A DNA stretch of 8,932 nucleotides from Spirochaeta sp. (GTDB taxonomy: Bacteria; Spirochaetota; Spirochaetia; DSM-27196; Alkalispirochaetaceae). A model generated the notes under the pieces. It saw nothing but the letters and a program-made list of their open reading frames with translations, was not told the origin of the DNA and did not search any database. Shown piece after piece: positions 1 to 6,114 of the stretch. Positions within the stretch are counted from its first letter, which is position 1. Every line of letters starts with the position of its first letter. The stretch lies in the NCBI GenBank assembly GCA_027859055.1, contig JAQIBO010000295.1, positions 1-8,932 on the forward strand, read 5' to 3'. The position numbers and the translations under genes were made by a program.

Positions 1-418
1 CGTTATCGCCGGGGGATACCATGGCGGAAATCTCAGTCCGAATCGGCGTATACCCGCCCCGGTGGGCCCCCGCATAGGTTCCGTTGACCCACAACGTTCC
101 GACAAAATCAACCGCCCCGAAGGTGAGAAACACGCGCCCCCTTGTCTCGCTATCGCTCAAAGAGAACCGTTTTCGATACCACAGAACCGGGTGATCCCCG
201 GAAAGGCCGATGCCACTTCGCTCGCTTTGCGGGCAGAACGGAACAGTGATTGTCTGGTGAAACTGAGCTGGTAAACCCGGGTGCGGGCCCGTCGCGCGTT
301 CGCCGTGAGGCCGTATCGGTTCATGGTCGTCCGTGGCAAACTCCCAGGGGCCGTTGAGGCTTCTCCACGCGGCGCGGTGGTGGGACGGATCGGGTATTTC
401 GGTGCGCGGTGTTTCCAT
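1..418 (-). CDS. Glycoside hydrolase family 2 enzyme, N-terminal part (runs off left edge)
   Basis: Partial gene: 139 residues are visible from the ATG at 418-416, with no stop before the window edge. The fragment matches the N-terminal sugar-binding (jelly-roll) domain of GH2 enzymes such as beta-galactosidases and beta-glucuronidases. Visible landmarks are WRSLNGPWEF (residues 18-27), ITVPFCPQSERSGIG (57-71), WYRKRF (80-85), FGAVDF (100-105), VNG (111-113) and GGYTP (121-125), in the order usual for the family. There is no signal peptide, so it is probably cytoplasmic. The catalytic glutamates lie outside the window, so the substrate cannot be told. The start is supported by a Shine-Dalgarno AAGGAA (plus-strand 426-431) 7 nt upstream. 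It diverges from a sugar ABC transporter operon, suggesting that it hydrolyses the imported glycoside (inference). Family call firm, specificity unknown. Confidence 0.88.
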   Translation of the reverse strand, partial: METPRTEIPDPSHHRAAWRSLNGPWEFATDDHEPIRPHGERATGPHPGLPAQFHQTITVPFCPQSERSGIGLSGDHPVLWYRKRFSLSDSETRGRVFLTFGAVDFVGTLWVNGTYAGAHRGGYTPIRTEISAMVSPGDN

Positions 419-442
419 CAGGCAATTCCTTAAAAGTTTTCC

Positions 443-471
443 TTGATTATATATCAGTATTAAGCTATAAT
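443..471 (+). promoter_or_regulatory. Sigma-70-type promoter for the ABC transporter operon
   Basis: TTGATT (443-448) and a perfect TATAAT (466-471) are separated by exactly 17 bp. This predicts a transcription start near 478, about 28 nt ahead of the permease ATG at 506. Its -35 box overlaps the -10 box of the divergent promoter, so the two polymerases could not both bind at once (inference). Confidence 0.72.
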
Positions 472-474
472 CAA
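446..474 (-). promoter_or_regulatory. Sigma-70-type promoter for the GH2 gene
   Basis: On the minus strand TTGATT (474-469) and a perfect TATAAT (451-446) are separated by 17 bp, the mirror image of the plus-strand promoter. Transcription would begin near 439, about 20 nt ahead of the GH2 ATG and just upstream of its Shine-Dalgarno sequence. The match to consensus and the sensible distance to the start codon support it. Confidence 0.7.
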
Positions 475-483
475 GCTACAACA

Positions 484-503
484 TTAATAAATATGGATAT
501 TAA
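484..503. repeat. AT-rich inverted repeat over the first permease ribosome-binding region
   Basis: AATAT (490-494) and ATATT (497-501) form a dyad around GG. A nested pair, TTAATA (484-489) and TATTAA (498-503), also lies within the 22 nt before the ATG at 506. The only Shine-Dalgarno candidate for this gene is a weak GGA at 495-497, inside the dyad. It may be an operator or may limit ribosome access. AT-rich sequence gives such dyads by chance, so the call is tentative. Confidence 0.3.
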
Positions 504-505
504 AC

Positions 506-1375
506 ATGGTTAAACGCTTTGAAAATTCGTCGGCGTACTCGTTCCTGGGCCCTTTTCTCCTGATATACCTCCTGTTCACCGTCTACCCGGTGTTTCAGGC
601 GGTGTGGATGAGTCTCTTCGACTGGGACCTCCTTTCCGTACAGCGGTCATTTGAGGGGATCCGAAACTACGTGGAGATGTTCATTGGTGATCCATCGTTC
701 TGGCGCACCCTGGGCAACACGTTTGTCTTCGTGCTGCTTTCATCGCCGGCGATTATCGGAATGGGACTCCTGCTGGCGCTGGGGCTGAGCGGTCCCCACG
801 GGGGCTGGTTGCGCACAGTATTTTTCAGCCCCTACGTCCTTTCTGTGGCAGTGGCAACGCTGTTATGGGGGTTCATGCTCAGTCCGCAACAGGGGCTGAT
901 CGGTGCTGCGATGAAGGCGTTCGGTCTGGAGCCGTTGGCGTGGCTTACAAATCCCGACCTGGCGATGCACGGGATCGTACTCACCACGTTGTGGTGGACG
1001 GTCGGGTTCAACATGGTGCTGTTTATTGCAGGTCTGCAGGATATTGACGGGTTTCTGTACGAGGCGGCGACAATTGACGGCGCCGGCTCCATGCGGAAGT
1101 TTATCTCCATCACCCTCCCCGGCCTGAAACACACGCTGACGACGGTGGGAATTCTACAAATCATCGCGTCGTTCCAGATATTTGGACAGGTTTACATTAT
1201 GACGCGCGGCGGGCCCGGCGGCTCGACGCGGGTCCTGATTCAATACATCTACGAGACGGGATTTCGCGATTTCCGGCTGGGGTACGCCTCTGCAATGTCG
1301 GTTGTCCTGTTTGTCGTGATGTTTGGCGCTTCAATGGTACAGCTTCGCATTTCGCGACGGGGAGAGACCGCATGA
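506..1375 (+). CDS. Carbohydrate ABC transporter permease, MalF/UgpA type
   Basis: A 289-residue inner-membrane permease, one half of the channel of a CUT1-type sugar importer. Six hydrophobic segments are visible at roughly residues 12-34, 74-95, 104-126, 153-177, 211-230 and 262-281. The cytoplasmic EAA loop that docks to the ATPase reads EAATIDGAG from residue 186 and ends in ITLPGL (202-207). The long MalF periplasmic insertion is absent, and the length is usual for UgpA/LacF-like permeases. The ATG at 506 lacks a good Shine-Dalgarno sequence (only GGA at 495-497) but gives a typical short N-terminus before the first membrane segment. Its last codons overlap the next permease (ATGA, 1372-1375), implying coupled translation. 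Substrate cannot be named; the divergent GH2 gene suggests a glycoside. Very likely correct at family level. Confidence 0.94.
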   Translation: MVKRFENSSAYSFLGPFLLIYLLFTVYPVFQAVWMSLFDWDLLSVQRSFEGIRNYVEMFIGDPSFWRTLGNTFVFVLLSSPAIIGMGLLLALGLSGPHGGWLRTVFFSPYVLSVAVATLLWGFMLSPQQGLIGAAMKAFGLEPLAWLTNPDLAMHGIVLTTLWWTVGFNMVLFIAGLQDIDGFLYEAATIDGAGSMRKFISITLPGLKHTLTTVGILQIIASFQIFGQVYIMTRGGPGGSTRVLIQYIYETGFRDFRLGYASAMSVVLFVVMFGASMVQLRISRRGETA

Positions 1376-2190
1376 AACACTTGCAGAAACGACTGTTCGT
1401 GATCGTACCGCTGGCAGTTCTCTGGATCATTCCGCTGGTGTGGATGCTCGTTCTCGCCTTGACTCCCAATGATCTTGTCCAGGAGAACACGATCCGCCTC
1501 CTTCCGGCGGAGCCAACCGTTACCAACCTGATAAACGTGTTCCGCACCGGTCTTACAACCCGCTGGTTTTTAAACAGCGCTATCGTCGCCGTTACCACGA
1601 CCGTTTTCGTCGTGGTGAGCCAGGCGATGGCGGCGTACGCGATCGCGCGCATCCCGTTTCGTGGCCGCGTCATCGTGTACCCCCTCATCCTCGCGGGCCT
1701 GATGGTACCGCGCGAGGCGATGTTTATCCCGCTCTTCCTCATGTTTGCCGAATGGAACGCCCATAACACGTATGCCGCCCTGGTGTTACCCCGCGTGGCG
1801 ATTCCGCTCGGCGTCTTTTTGATCACCCAGTTTATGCTGGCGATTCCCCGTGAGGTGGAAGAGGCCACGCAGATTGACGGAGCAACCCGCTGGACGGCGT
1901 TCTGGAAGATCGTCTTTCCAATGAGCTTGCCCGCCGTAACGGCTCTGGCGGTCTTTACGTTTATCCAGACGTGGAACGACTACCTCTGGCCGTTGGTCAG
2001 TGCGACGCGGAAAGAGATGTTTACGATCACTACAGGACTGGCCAGTCTGCAAGGTAACTTTGCCCAGTCCACGGAACTGGGAAGCCTGATGGCCCGCGGC
2101 GTGATCGCCGCGCTCCCGCTGCTGATCCTCTTTTTCATCTTTCAGAAAAACCTGATCCGCGGCATTTCCATGACAAGCGGTGGTAAATAG
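1372..2190 (+). CDS. Carbohydrate ABC transporter permease, MalG/UgpE type
   Basis: A 272-residue partner permease completing the heterodimeric channel. It has an N-terminal membrane segment (about residues 8-30) and further segments near 66-92, 100-124, 134-157, 186-206 and 243-260. The EAA loop reads EEATQIDGA from residue 163 and continues to VFPMSLP (181-187). WNDYLWPL (201-208) and the C-terminal QKNLIRGISMTSGG (258-271) match the family's usual WNxFxWPL and Q-x-x-x-x-x-G endings. The start is set by GGGGAG (1359-1364), 7 nt before the ATG, and by the 4-bp overlap with the upstream permease. It is followed by the binding-protein gene after a 78-nt gap. No ATPase gene is in the operon; a shared MsmK/UgpC-like ATPase elsewhere is the usual arrangement for such clusters (inference). 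Confidence 0.94.
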   Translation: MKHLQKRLFVIVPLAVLWIIPLVWMLVLALTPNDLVQENTIRLLPAEPTVTNLINVFRTGLTTRWFLNSAIVAVTTTVFVVVSQAMAAYAIARIPFRGRVIVYPLILAGLMVPREAMFIPLFLMFAEWNAHNTYAALVLPRVAIPLGVFLITQFMLAIPREVEEATQIDGATRWTAFWKIVFPMSLPAVTALAVFTFIQTWNDYLWPLVSATRKEMFTITTGLASLQGNFAQSTELGSLMARGVIAALPLLILFFIFQKNLIRGISMTSGGK

Positions 2191-2222
2191 GCAGTGTACA
2201 GGAACAGGCAACCAACCAGAGG

Positions 2223-2239
2223 CGTTGCCGTTGGCAACG
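2223..2239 (+). other. Intercistronic hairpin before the binding-protein gene
   Basis: CGTTGCC (2223-2229) and GGCAACG (2233-2239) form a perfect 7-bp stem with a GTT loop. It lies in the 78-nt gap between the second permease and the binding-protein gene, ending 13 nt before the AAGGAGG. No U-tract follows, so it is not a terminator. It could protect the 5' end of a processed binding-protein transcript and help raise its abundance over the permeases (inference). Confidence 0.5.
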
Positions 2240-2252
2240 GAAACGAAACCAC

Positions 2253-2259
2253 AAGGAGG
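2253..2259 (+). promoter_or_regulatory. Strong Shine-Dalgarno that fixes the binding-protein start
   Basis: AAGGAGG lies 9 nt before the ATG at 2269, giving a near-consensus ribosome-binding site. It chooses this ATG over an in-frame GTG at 2194 that would add 25 polar residues ahead of the signal peptide. Confidence 0.88.
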
Positions 2260-2268
2260 TATCCAACT

Positions 2269-3591
2269 ATGTTGGGACACACACGACACATCGGATTCGG
2301 TATCGCGATCTTTCTGGTCGCGACGCTTGTATGGGCAGGCGGAGAACAGGAAGCGGGGGCGGGTGACGGAACCACCACGCTCACGCTGGCGCGGTTTTTT
2401 GGTGACTGCGATGACACGACCAATGGCGTTACCGATGTCAGTAAGGCAACGTCGGAGTGCGAGGTCATTCAGATCCTCACAAACAAATACAACGCGGAAA
2501 ACGATAAGGGGATCGTCATTGAACGACTCGGTGGTGCTGAGTGGGGTTCGTATTACGATGGCCTCAACACGAGTTTTGCCGCCGGCGATCCGCCGGATAT
2601 CGCGGTCATGCATGGCTCCAACTTGCCCGATTACACCTCTCGTGGACTGATTCAACCGATCGACAGCTATCTTTCCGACTACGGTATCGACCCGACGGAC
2701 TGGACCGCTCCGGCGCGAGGCGCCGTTTCCGATGACGGGTCTGTCTATGGCGTCGCGTTTGACCTTCACGCGATTCTCTTTCATGTGAACGTTGATATTT
2801 TCCGCGAAGCAGGTTTGGTGGACGGCGACGGGAATCCGATTCTTCCCACCAGTCGGGAGGAGTTTTTTGCTCAGGCCGAGACGATCCAGGAAGAAACCGG
2901 AGCGTTATATCTGTCGACCGACGCATCCCAGTTTCCGTTTGGTGTGCGCCTGATGTTCAGCCTCGTCTGGCAGCAGGGATCCGATCTGGTTTCTGCCGAT
3001 GGGACCGAGGGTACGGTGGACACCCCGGCAGCCCGGGAAGCGGCGGACTTCATGGTGCAGATGTTTGAACAGGGATACGCGGATCCCAACTTCAACTACA
3101 CCGCATCTCAGGGTGCATTTCTGTCCGGCGATGCGGCGATCCTGTTTAACGGCACGTGGGCGGTGGATCAATACAACCGCGAAGCTGAATTCGAATACCG
3201 GGCGATGGACTTTCCCGTTCTGTATGAGGAACCCGCCGTCTGGGCCAACAGTCACATGTGGGTTCTCCCGGCGCAGCGTGATAACGCCAAGTACGAGGCG
3301 GCCATGGATTTTCTGGCCTTTCTTCATGAACACACCGGTGACTGGGCAGCGGGAACGGGCCACCTGGCACCGCGAGTCAGCGTGCTGAACGGTGACCGGT
3401 TGCAGCAGGTTCCGCAGCGGTCCAACTACGCGGATACCGCCAATATCGCCCAGCTTGTACCGTCAATTGAAAACTGGCAGGCGGTTGAGGACATCCTGAA
3501 AGAAGAGATCGAGTCTACCTGGCTGACGGGGAAGGCGATCGACGCCGCCCTTGAAGACGCGGATCGGCGCATTAACGCTACGTTACAGTAA
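2269..3591 (+). CDS. Periplasmic sugar-binding protein of the ABC transporter (family 1)
   Basis: A 440-residue extracellular solute-binding protein that captures the sugar and delivers it to the two permeases. Residues 1-23 form a signal peptide: basic start, hydrophobic core IAIFLVATL, then VWA followed by GGEQEAG. There is no lipobox cysteine, so it should be a soluble periplasmic protein; this style is common in spirochaetes. Family features include GDPPDIAVMH (106-115), FNGTWAVD (293-300) and GHLAPR (364-369). Cys47 and Cys64 are the only cysteines and flank a short N-terminal loop; they could form a disulfide. The start is fixed by AAGGAGG 9 nt upstream. The gene follows rather than precedes the permeases, an unusual order; a stronger ribosome-binding site and a leading hairpin may offset the distal position. 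Ligand not identifiable from sequence. Confidence 0.93.
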   Translation: MLGHTRHIGFGIAIFLVATLVWAGGEQEAGAGDGTTTLTLARFFGDCDDTTNGVTDVSKATSECEVIQILTNKYNAENDKGIVIERLGGAEWGSYYDGLNTSFAAGDPPDIAVMHGSNLPDYTSRGLIQPIDSYLSDYGIDPTDWTAPARGAVSDDGSVYGVAFDLHAILFHVNVDIFREAGLVDGDGNPILPTSREEFFAQAETIQEETGALYLSTDASQFPFGVRLMFSLVWQQGSDLVSADGTEGTVDTPAAREAADFMVQMFEQGYADPNFNYTASQGAFLSGDAAILFNGTWAVDQYNREAEFEYRAMDFPVLYEEPAVWANSHMWVLPAQRDNAKYEAAMDFLAFLHEHTGDWAAGTGHLAPRVSVLNGDRLQQVPQRSNYADTANIAQLVPSIENWQAVEDILKEEIESTWLTGKAIDAALEDADRRINATLQ

Positions 3592-3614
3592 AAGACTGTC
3601 TGGAGTACGATGTC

Positions 3615-3629
3615 GGGAATTGTATTCCC
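3615..3629 (+). terminator. Weak hairpin at the end of the transporter operon
   Basis: GGGAAT (3615-3620) and ATTCCC (3624-3629) form a 6-bp stem with a TGT loop, 24 nt after the binding-protein stop. Only a broken T-rich run (CTTTCT, 3634-3639) follows, so it is a poor intrinsic terminator and may instead protect the 3' end of the mRNA. It overlaps the only candidate -35 element for the next gene. Confidence 0.35.
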
Positions 3630-3643
3630 TGGACTTTCTGGTA

Positions 3644-3649
3644 TATAAT
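3644..3649 (+). promoter_or_regulatory. -10 element of a possible methyltransferase promoter
   Basis: A perfect TATAAT ends 7 nt before the ATG at 3657. The best -35 candidate is TTGTAT (3620-3625), 18 bp upstream and only half matching consensus. If used, transcription would begin at or very near the A of the ATG, giving a leaderless mRNA. Otherwise the gene is read through from the transporter operon. Confidence 0.45.
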
Positions 3650-3656
3650 ATGGCGT

Positions 3657-4484
3657 ATGGCTCATAAAATATCGGAAGGTCCTTTGACATCCAACACCTT
3701 TTACCGGGAACTCACACCGTTTTATGACGATTTGTTTCCCGCCGACCCGGAGACGGTGGCGTTTTTAAGCCAGGTCAGCGGGGGCACCCGTCCCCGCGTC
3801 CGGCGCGTCCTTGATGCGGGATGCGGAACCGGCGCGTACGTCCGGGCGTTTCACGAGGCCGGTGTCCACACGTGGGGCACCGACCTTTCTCCGGAGATGA
3901 TCGAAATTGCTCGCCAACGTGACCCGGCCAATCAGGCCACGTATACCGTCGCCGACCTGCGCGACGTGTTCACCCACCATGCTGCCCCGTTTGATCTGAT
4001 CTTCTCCATCGGCAACACCCTCGCCCATTTATCCGATTGGGGTGCGGTCCGTAACTGGATCGAAACGCTTCCGGCGGCACTTCGAACGAATTCCGGGTCC
4101 GTTGTGGTGCAGTTTGTCGACCTGTCCAGCCTGGAGCAGGATACCGGCCGTGATCTCCCGGTGTTGCAGGCGTCAACAGAGTTCGGACCGGTGGAAATGC
4201 AGCGTCGCTATACCCGCACCGACGACCACCACTACCGCATGGACGCGTGGCTCACCACTCCCGCAGGTGAATCGGCCCCCGGCCCGGGCAACGGTACGGG
4301 CCCCGGCTCCTCCACCAGGGAACACGAAATCTCGCAGTCGCTTCTGGTGCTGGACGCCGACCGTGTTTTCGCGGCGTTTCGCTCCGCCGGCTTCACCGAG
4401 ATTGCGACGTACGGTGCCTTTGATCGCACCGCCGACGCCCCGGATCCATCCTCGTGGATGCGCGTGGTAGACGCTCACCGGTAG
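3657..4484 (+). CDS. Class I SAM-dependent methyltransferase, acceptor unknown
   Basis: A 275-residue predicted cytoplasmic methyltransferase. Motif I, VLDAGCGTGAYV (51-62), forms the SAM-binding glycine loop, and the acidic residue for the ribose hydroxyls is probably Asp76 in GTDLSPEM (74-81). VADLRD (98-103) and FDLIFSIGNTLAHL (112-125) match later motifs of the fold. The C-terminal half is poorly diagnostic and probably binds the acceptor. A Gly/Pro/Ser-rich stretch at about 203-220 looks like a flexible insertion. The ATG at 3657 has no Shine-Dalgarno sequence. An in-frame TTG at 3684 follows GGAAGG (3674-3679) at a short 4-nt spacing and would remove nine residues while leaving the usual FYRELTPFYDDLF beginning intact, so the true start is uncertain. 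The context gives no clear substrate. Confidence 0.87.
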   Translation: MAHKISEGPLTSNTFYRELTPFYDDLFPADPETVAFLSQVSGGTRPRVRRVLDAGCGTGAYVRAFHEAGVHTWGTDLSPEMIEIARQRDPANQATYTVADLRDVFTHHAAPFDLIFSIGNTLAHLSDWGAVRNWIETLPAALRTNSGSVVVQFVDLSSLEQDTGRDLPVLQASTEFGPVEMQRRYTRTDDHHYRMDAWLTTPAGESAPGPGNGTGPGSSTREHEISQSLLVLDADRVFAAFRSAGFTEIATYGAFDRTADAPDPSSWMRVVDAHR

Positions 4485-4523
4485 CGCCGCCCCGCGTACA
4501 ACCGGTGCCGTCCTTGTTCATCC

Positions 4524-4550
4524 GCCCGCTGAACGGTACGCTGAACGGGC
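4524..4550 (+). repeat. Tandem CGCTGAACGG repeat before the VOC gene
   Basis: CGCTGAACGG occurs twice, at 4527-4536 and 4539-4548, with a 12-bp period. GCCCG (4524-4528) and CGGGC (4546-4550) bracket the pair as an inverted repeat. The element ends one base before the VOC start codon and occupies the place where a ribosome-binding site would be expected. It could be an operator or a structure that limits translation, or a chance duplication. Confidence 0.45.
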
Positions 4551-4551
4551 G

Positions 4552-4899
4552 ATGGATATCCGACGGAGCAACACGATTCTGTACTGCACAGACTGGGAAC
4601 TGACGGTCGCGTTTTACCGCGACGTGCTGGGTCTGCCCGCAACGGCGCACACCGACTGGTTTGTCGAGTTTCAGCTCAATGCGGGAGCTACCCTCAGCGT
4701 TGCCGATGCCTCACGGACAACGGTGAGCCCCGGCGGGGGCGCCGGTATTACGATCAGCCTGGCAGTGGCCGACGTTGACCGTACCCGGGCGGAGCTCGAA
4801 TCCCGCGGCGTTACACCGGGGCCGATCCGCTCCGTGTGGGGATCGCGGGCGTTTTTCGCTTTTGACCCGGAGGGCCACCGTCTCGAGTTCTGGAGCTGA
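4552..4899 (+). CDS. Small VOC-superfamily (glyoxalase/bleomycin-resistance fold) protein
   Basis: A 115-residue single VOC module made of two beta-alpha-beta-beta-beta halves. The first half contains TILYCTDWELTVAFYRDVLGL (N-terminal strand then FYRDVLGL, 21-28), and the second ISLAVADVDRTRAELESRG (about 68-86). The ending FFAFDPEGHRLEFWS (101-115) is typical of the family. Of the four usual metal-ligand positions, the two strand-start histidines appear to be replaced (Thr/Ile), while Glu112 and possibly Glu39 remain. It may therefore bind a ligand without metal catalysis rather than act as a glyoxalase (inference). No convincing Shine-Dalgarno sequence precedes the ATG. It lies 67 nt after the methyltransferase, possibly co-transcribed. 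Its last 89 bp overlap the tail of the convergent mobBA gene. Fold confident, function unknown. Confidence 0.83.
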   Translation: MDIRRSNTILYCTDWELTVAFYRDVLGLPATAHTDWFVEFQLNAGATLSVADASRTTVSPGGGAGITISLAVADVDRTRAELESRGVTPGPIRSVWGSRAFFAFDPEGHRLEFWS

Positions 4900-6097
4900 C
4901 GGCGAGTCGGGCAAGCGCCACGTCCTCCGGGGAATTTGCGTTGTACGTTGCCCACTCATTGGACAACTCAACCATCCGGACCGCCCCGTTCCGCATCATC
5001 CACCGCGGCGCGGTCACCCCCTCCTGGAAGAACGAAAAGATACGACCGCGGGATCGCGGTTCCCATATCGCACACAACGGCTCCGGCAGCAATGCGGCTT
5101 CGTCCGGTGAATATTCCTGTTCCCTCATTTCCGCATACCCCGCTCCGGCGGCGCTGGTTGCGATCTTGAAGGGATCGCGATTCGCGATCAGCTCCCGCAG
5201 GTCGTCCTCCCCGAGGAGGGGCATGTCGCATCCCAGCGTCAGCCACGCGGCGGCCGGGTCATGGTGCAGAGCGGTGAGAATCGCGCCGGCGGGCCCGAAG
5301 TCCACGAAACGATCTTCAATTCGCGGCACGCCGGCCACGTCGTCGGGAACTCGCTGACCGGGCCGCACGGCCAGGGAAACGGTGTCACACACCGCCCCTG
5401 CGATGTTGACGGTACGACGCGCGGCGGAAACCCCGGACCGATATTCGATCTCACTTTTGTCGCGCCCCATGCGGGTGCTTTTCCCGCCGATTAATACTAA
5501 ACCGCGAAGCGGCGCTGTCCGGGCGGCCCAGTGGGCGTCGAGACGCGCGATGATCCCGGCAATGTCATCTCTACAGAGAACTGGTACCGGCGCGTCCGAC
5601 GTTGTGGCGGAGGTCTGTTCCGCGAAGGTCGAAGCGCGCCGAGCCGCGCCACGGGGATACACCACCGCCAGAACACTGGCGGAATCTATCTCGGTGACCG
5701 ACCGTTCGATCTCACCGCGAAGGTCCATCAGCAGTAGCTTTGGAATCGGTGAGCTCTTGCGACCTTCGATGAGAAGAAGATCCGCCCCGGACACACTCTG
5801 TTGAATCAAACCGCGGGAGGCGCCCAACGGCCCATGCCCGGTGATAACCGCACTGTGGCGGCGGTCCTCAATCGCCACAGTCGCCGCGCCGGCGCTTCCG
5901 GCGCGCCAGGTGTCCTTGCCGGGGGTATCCATCGCAAAGCGATGTCCATCCCGTTTGAAATACGCGACCTGTAATCCTTGAGCTCCGTAGTGCTCAATCA
6001 GTTTTTCCGCGAGCGTCGTTTTTCCCGCACCGGAGAATCCGCTTACGGCGACTTCGAAGGGGTGGAAATACCACCCCCCGGGAACCGGTTTATCCAT
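4811..6097 (-). CDS. mobBA: Fused MobB-MobA molybdenum cofactor protein
   Basis: A 428-residue fusion. Residues about 13-190 are a MobB-type GTP-binding adaptor: Walker A GFSGAGKT (20-27), FKRDGHRF (47-54), PGKDTWRAGSAGA (59-71) and LLLIEGRK (107-114). Residues about 197-392 are a MobA-type guanylyltransferase: LIGGKSTRMGRDK (202-214) binds GTP, LTLGCDMPLL (286-295) carries the Mg-binding Asp291, and ATYNANSPED (383-392) closes the domain. LPEPLCAIWEPRS (337-349) resembles the MobA-like subfamily found in Bacteroidetes-type proteins. MobA converts Mo-molybdopterin to the MGD form needed by the adjacent nitrate reductase. The ATG is preceded by GGGAG (6104-6108) at 6 nt and lies 17 nt after the 31-residue ORF. 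About 30 residues beyond the MobA fold are charged and low in complexity, and most of them overlap the VOC gene in antisense. Confidence 0.92.
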   Translation of the reverse strand: MDKPVPGGWYFHPFEVAVSGFSGAGKTTLAEKLIEHYGAQGLQVAYFKRDGHRFAMDTPGKDTWRAGSAGAATVAIEDRRHSAVITGHGPLGASRGLIQQSVSGADLLLIEGRKSSPIPKLLLMDLRGEIERSVTEIDSASVLAVVYPRGAARRASTFAEQTSATTSDAPVPVLCRDDIAGIIARLDAHWAARTAPLRGLVLIGGKSTRMGRDKSEIEYRSGVSAARRTVNIAGAVCDTVSLAVRPGQRVPDDVAGVPRIEDRFVDFGPAGAILTALHHDPAAAWLTLGCDMPLLGEDDLRELIANRDPFKIATSAAGAGYAEMREQEYSPDEAALLPEPLCAIWEPRSRGRIFSFFQEGVTAPRWMMRNGAVRMVELSNEWATYNANSPEDVALARLAVSSRTRDGGPPGQKRKTPAIPTRSGSAPV

Positions 6098-6114
6098 TAT
6101 GTGCTCCCGCTATC

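Larger units (their letters stand above)
442..475. repeat. Perfect 10-bp inverted repeat carrying back-to-back promoters
   Basis: The arms CTTGATTATA (442-451) and TATAATCAAG (466-475) are exact reverse complements separated by 14 bp. The element sits in the 87-bp AT-rich gap between the GH2 start (418) and the permease start (506). Each arm contains a -35-like TTGATT for one strand and, on the opposite strand, a TATAAT -10. The dyad could also be an operator for a dimeric regulator; the sequence alone cannot separate the two roles. Confidence 0.8.

Noticed and set aside
1197..1868. A 223-codon minus-strand frame opposite the two permeases
   Set aside because: It is antisense to conserved permease segments including an EAA loop, and its Ser/Arg/Thr-rich translation has no family features.
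2194..2268. Upstream in-frame GTG start for the binding protein
   Set aside because: It would place 25 polar residues before the signal peptide, whereas the ATG at 2269 has AAGGAGG at 9 nt.
1786..2784. A 332-codon minus-strand frame crossing the second permease, the gap and the binding-protein gene
   Set aside because: It spans two firmly assigned genes and an intergenic hairpin, and the translation is a charged mixture without domains.
3615..3629. A full intrinsic terminator after the transporter operon
   Set aside because: The 6-bp stem lacks a proper U-tract, so it is listed only as a weak hairpin with low confidence.
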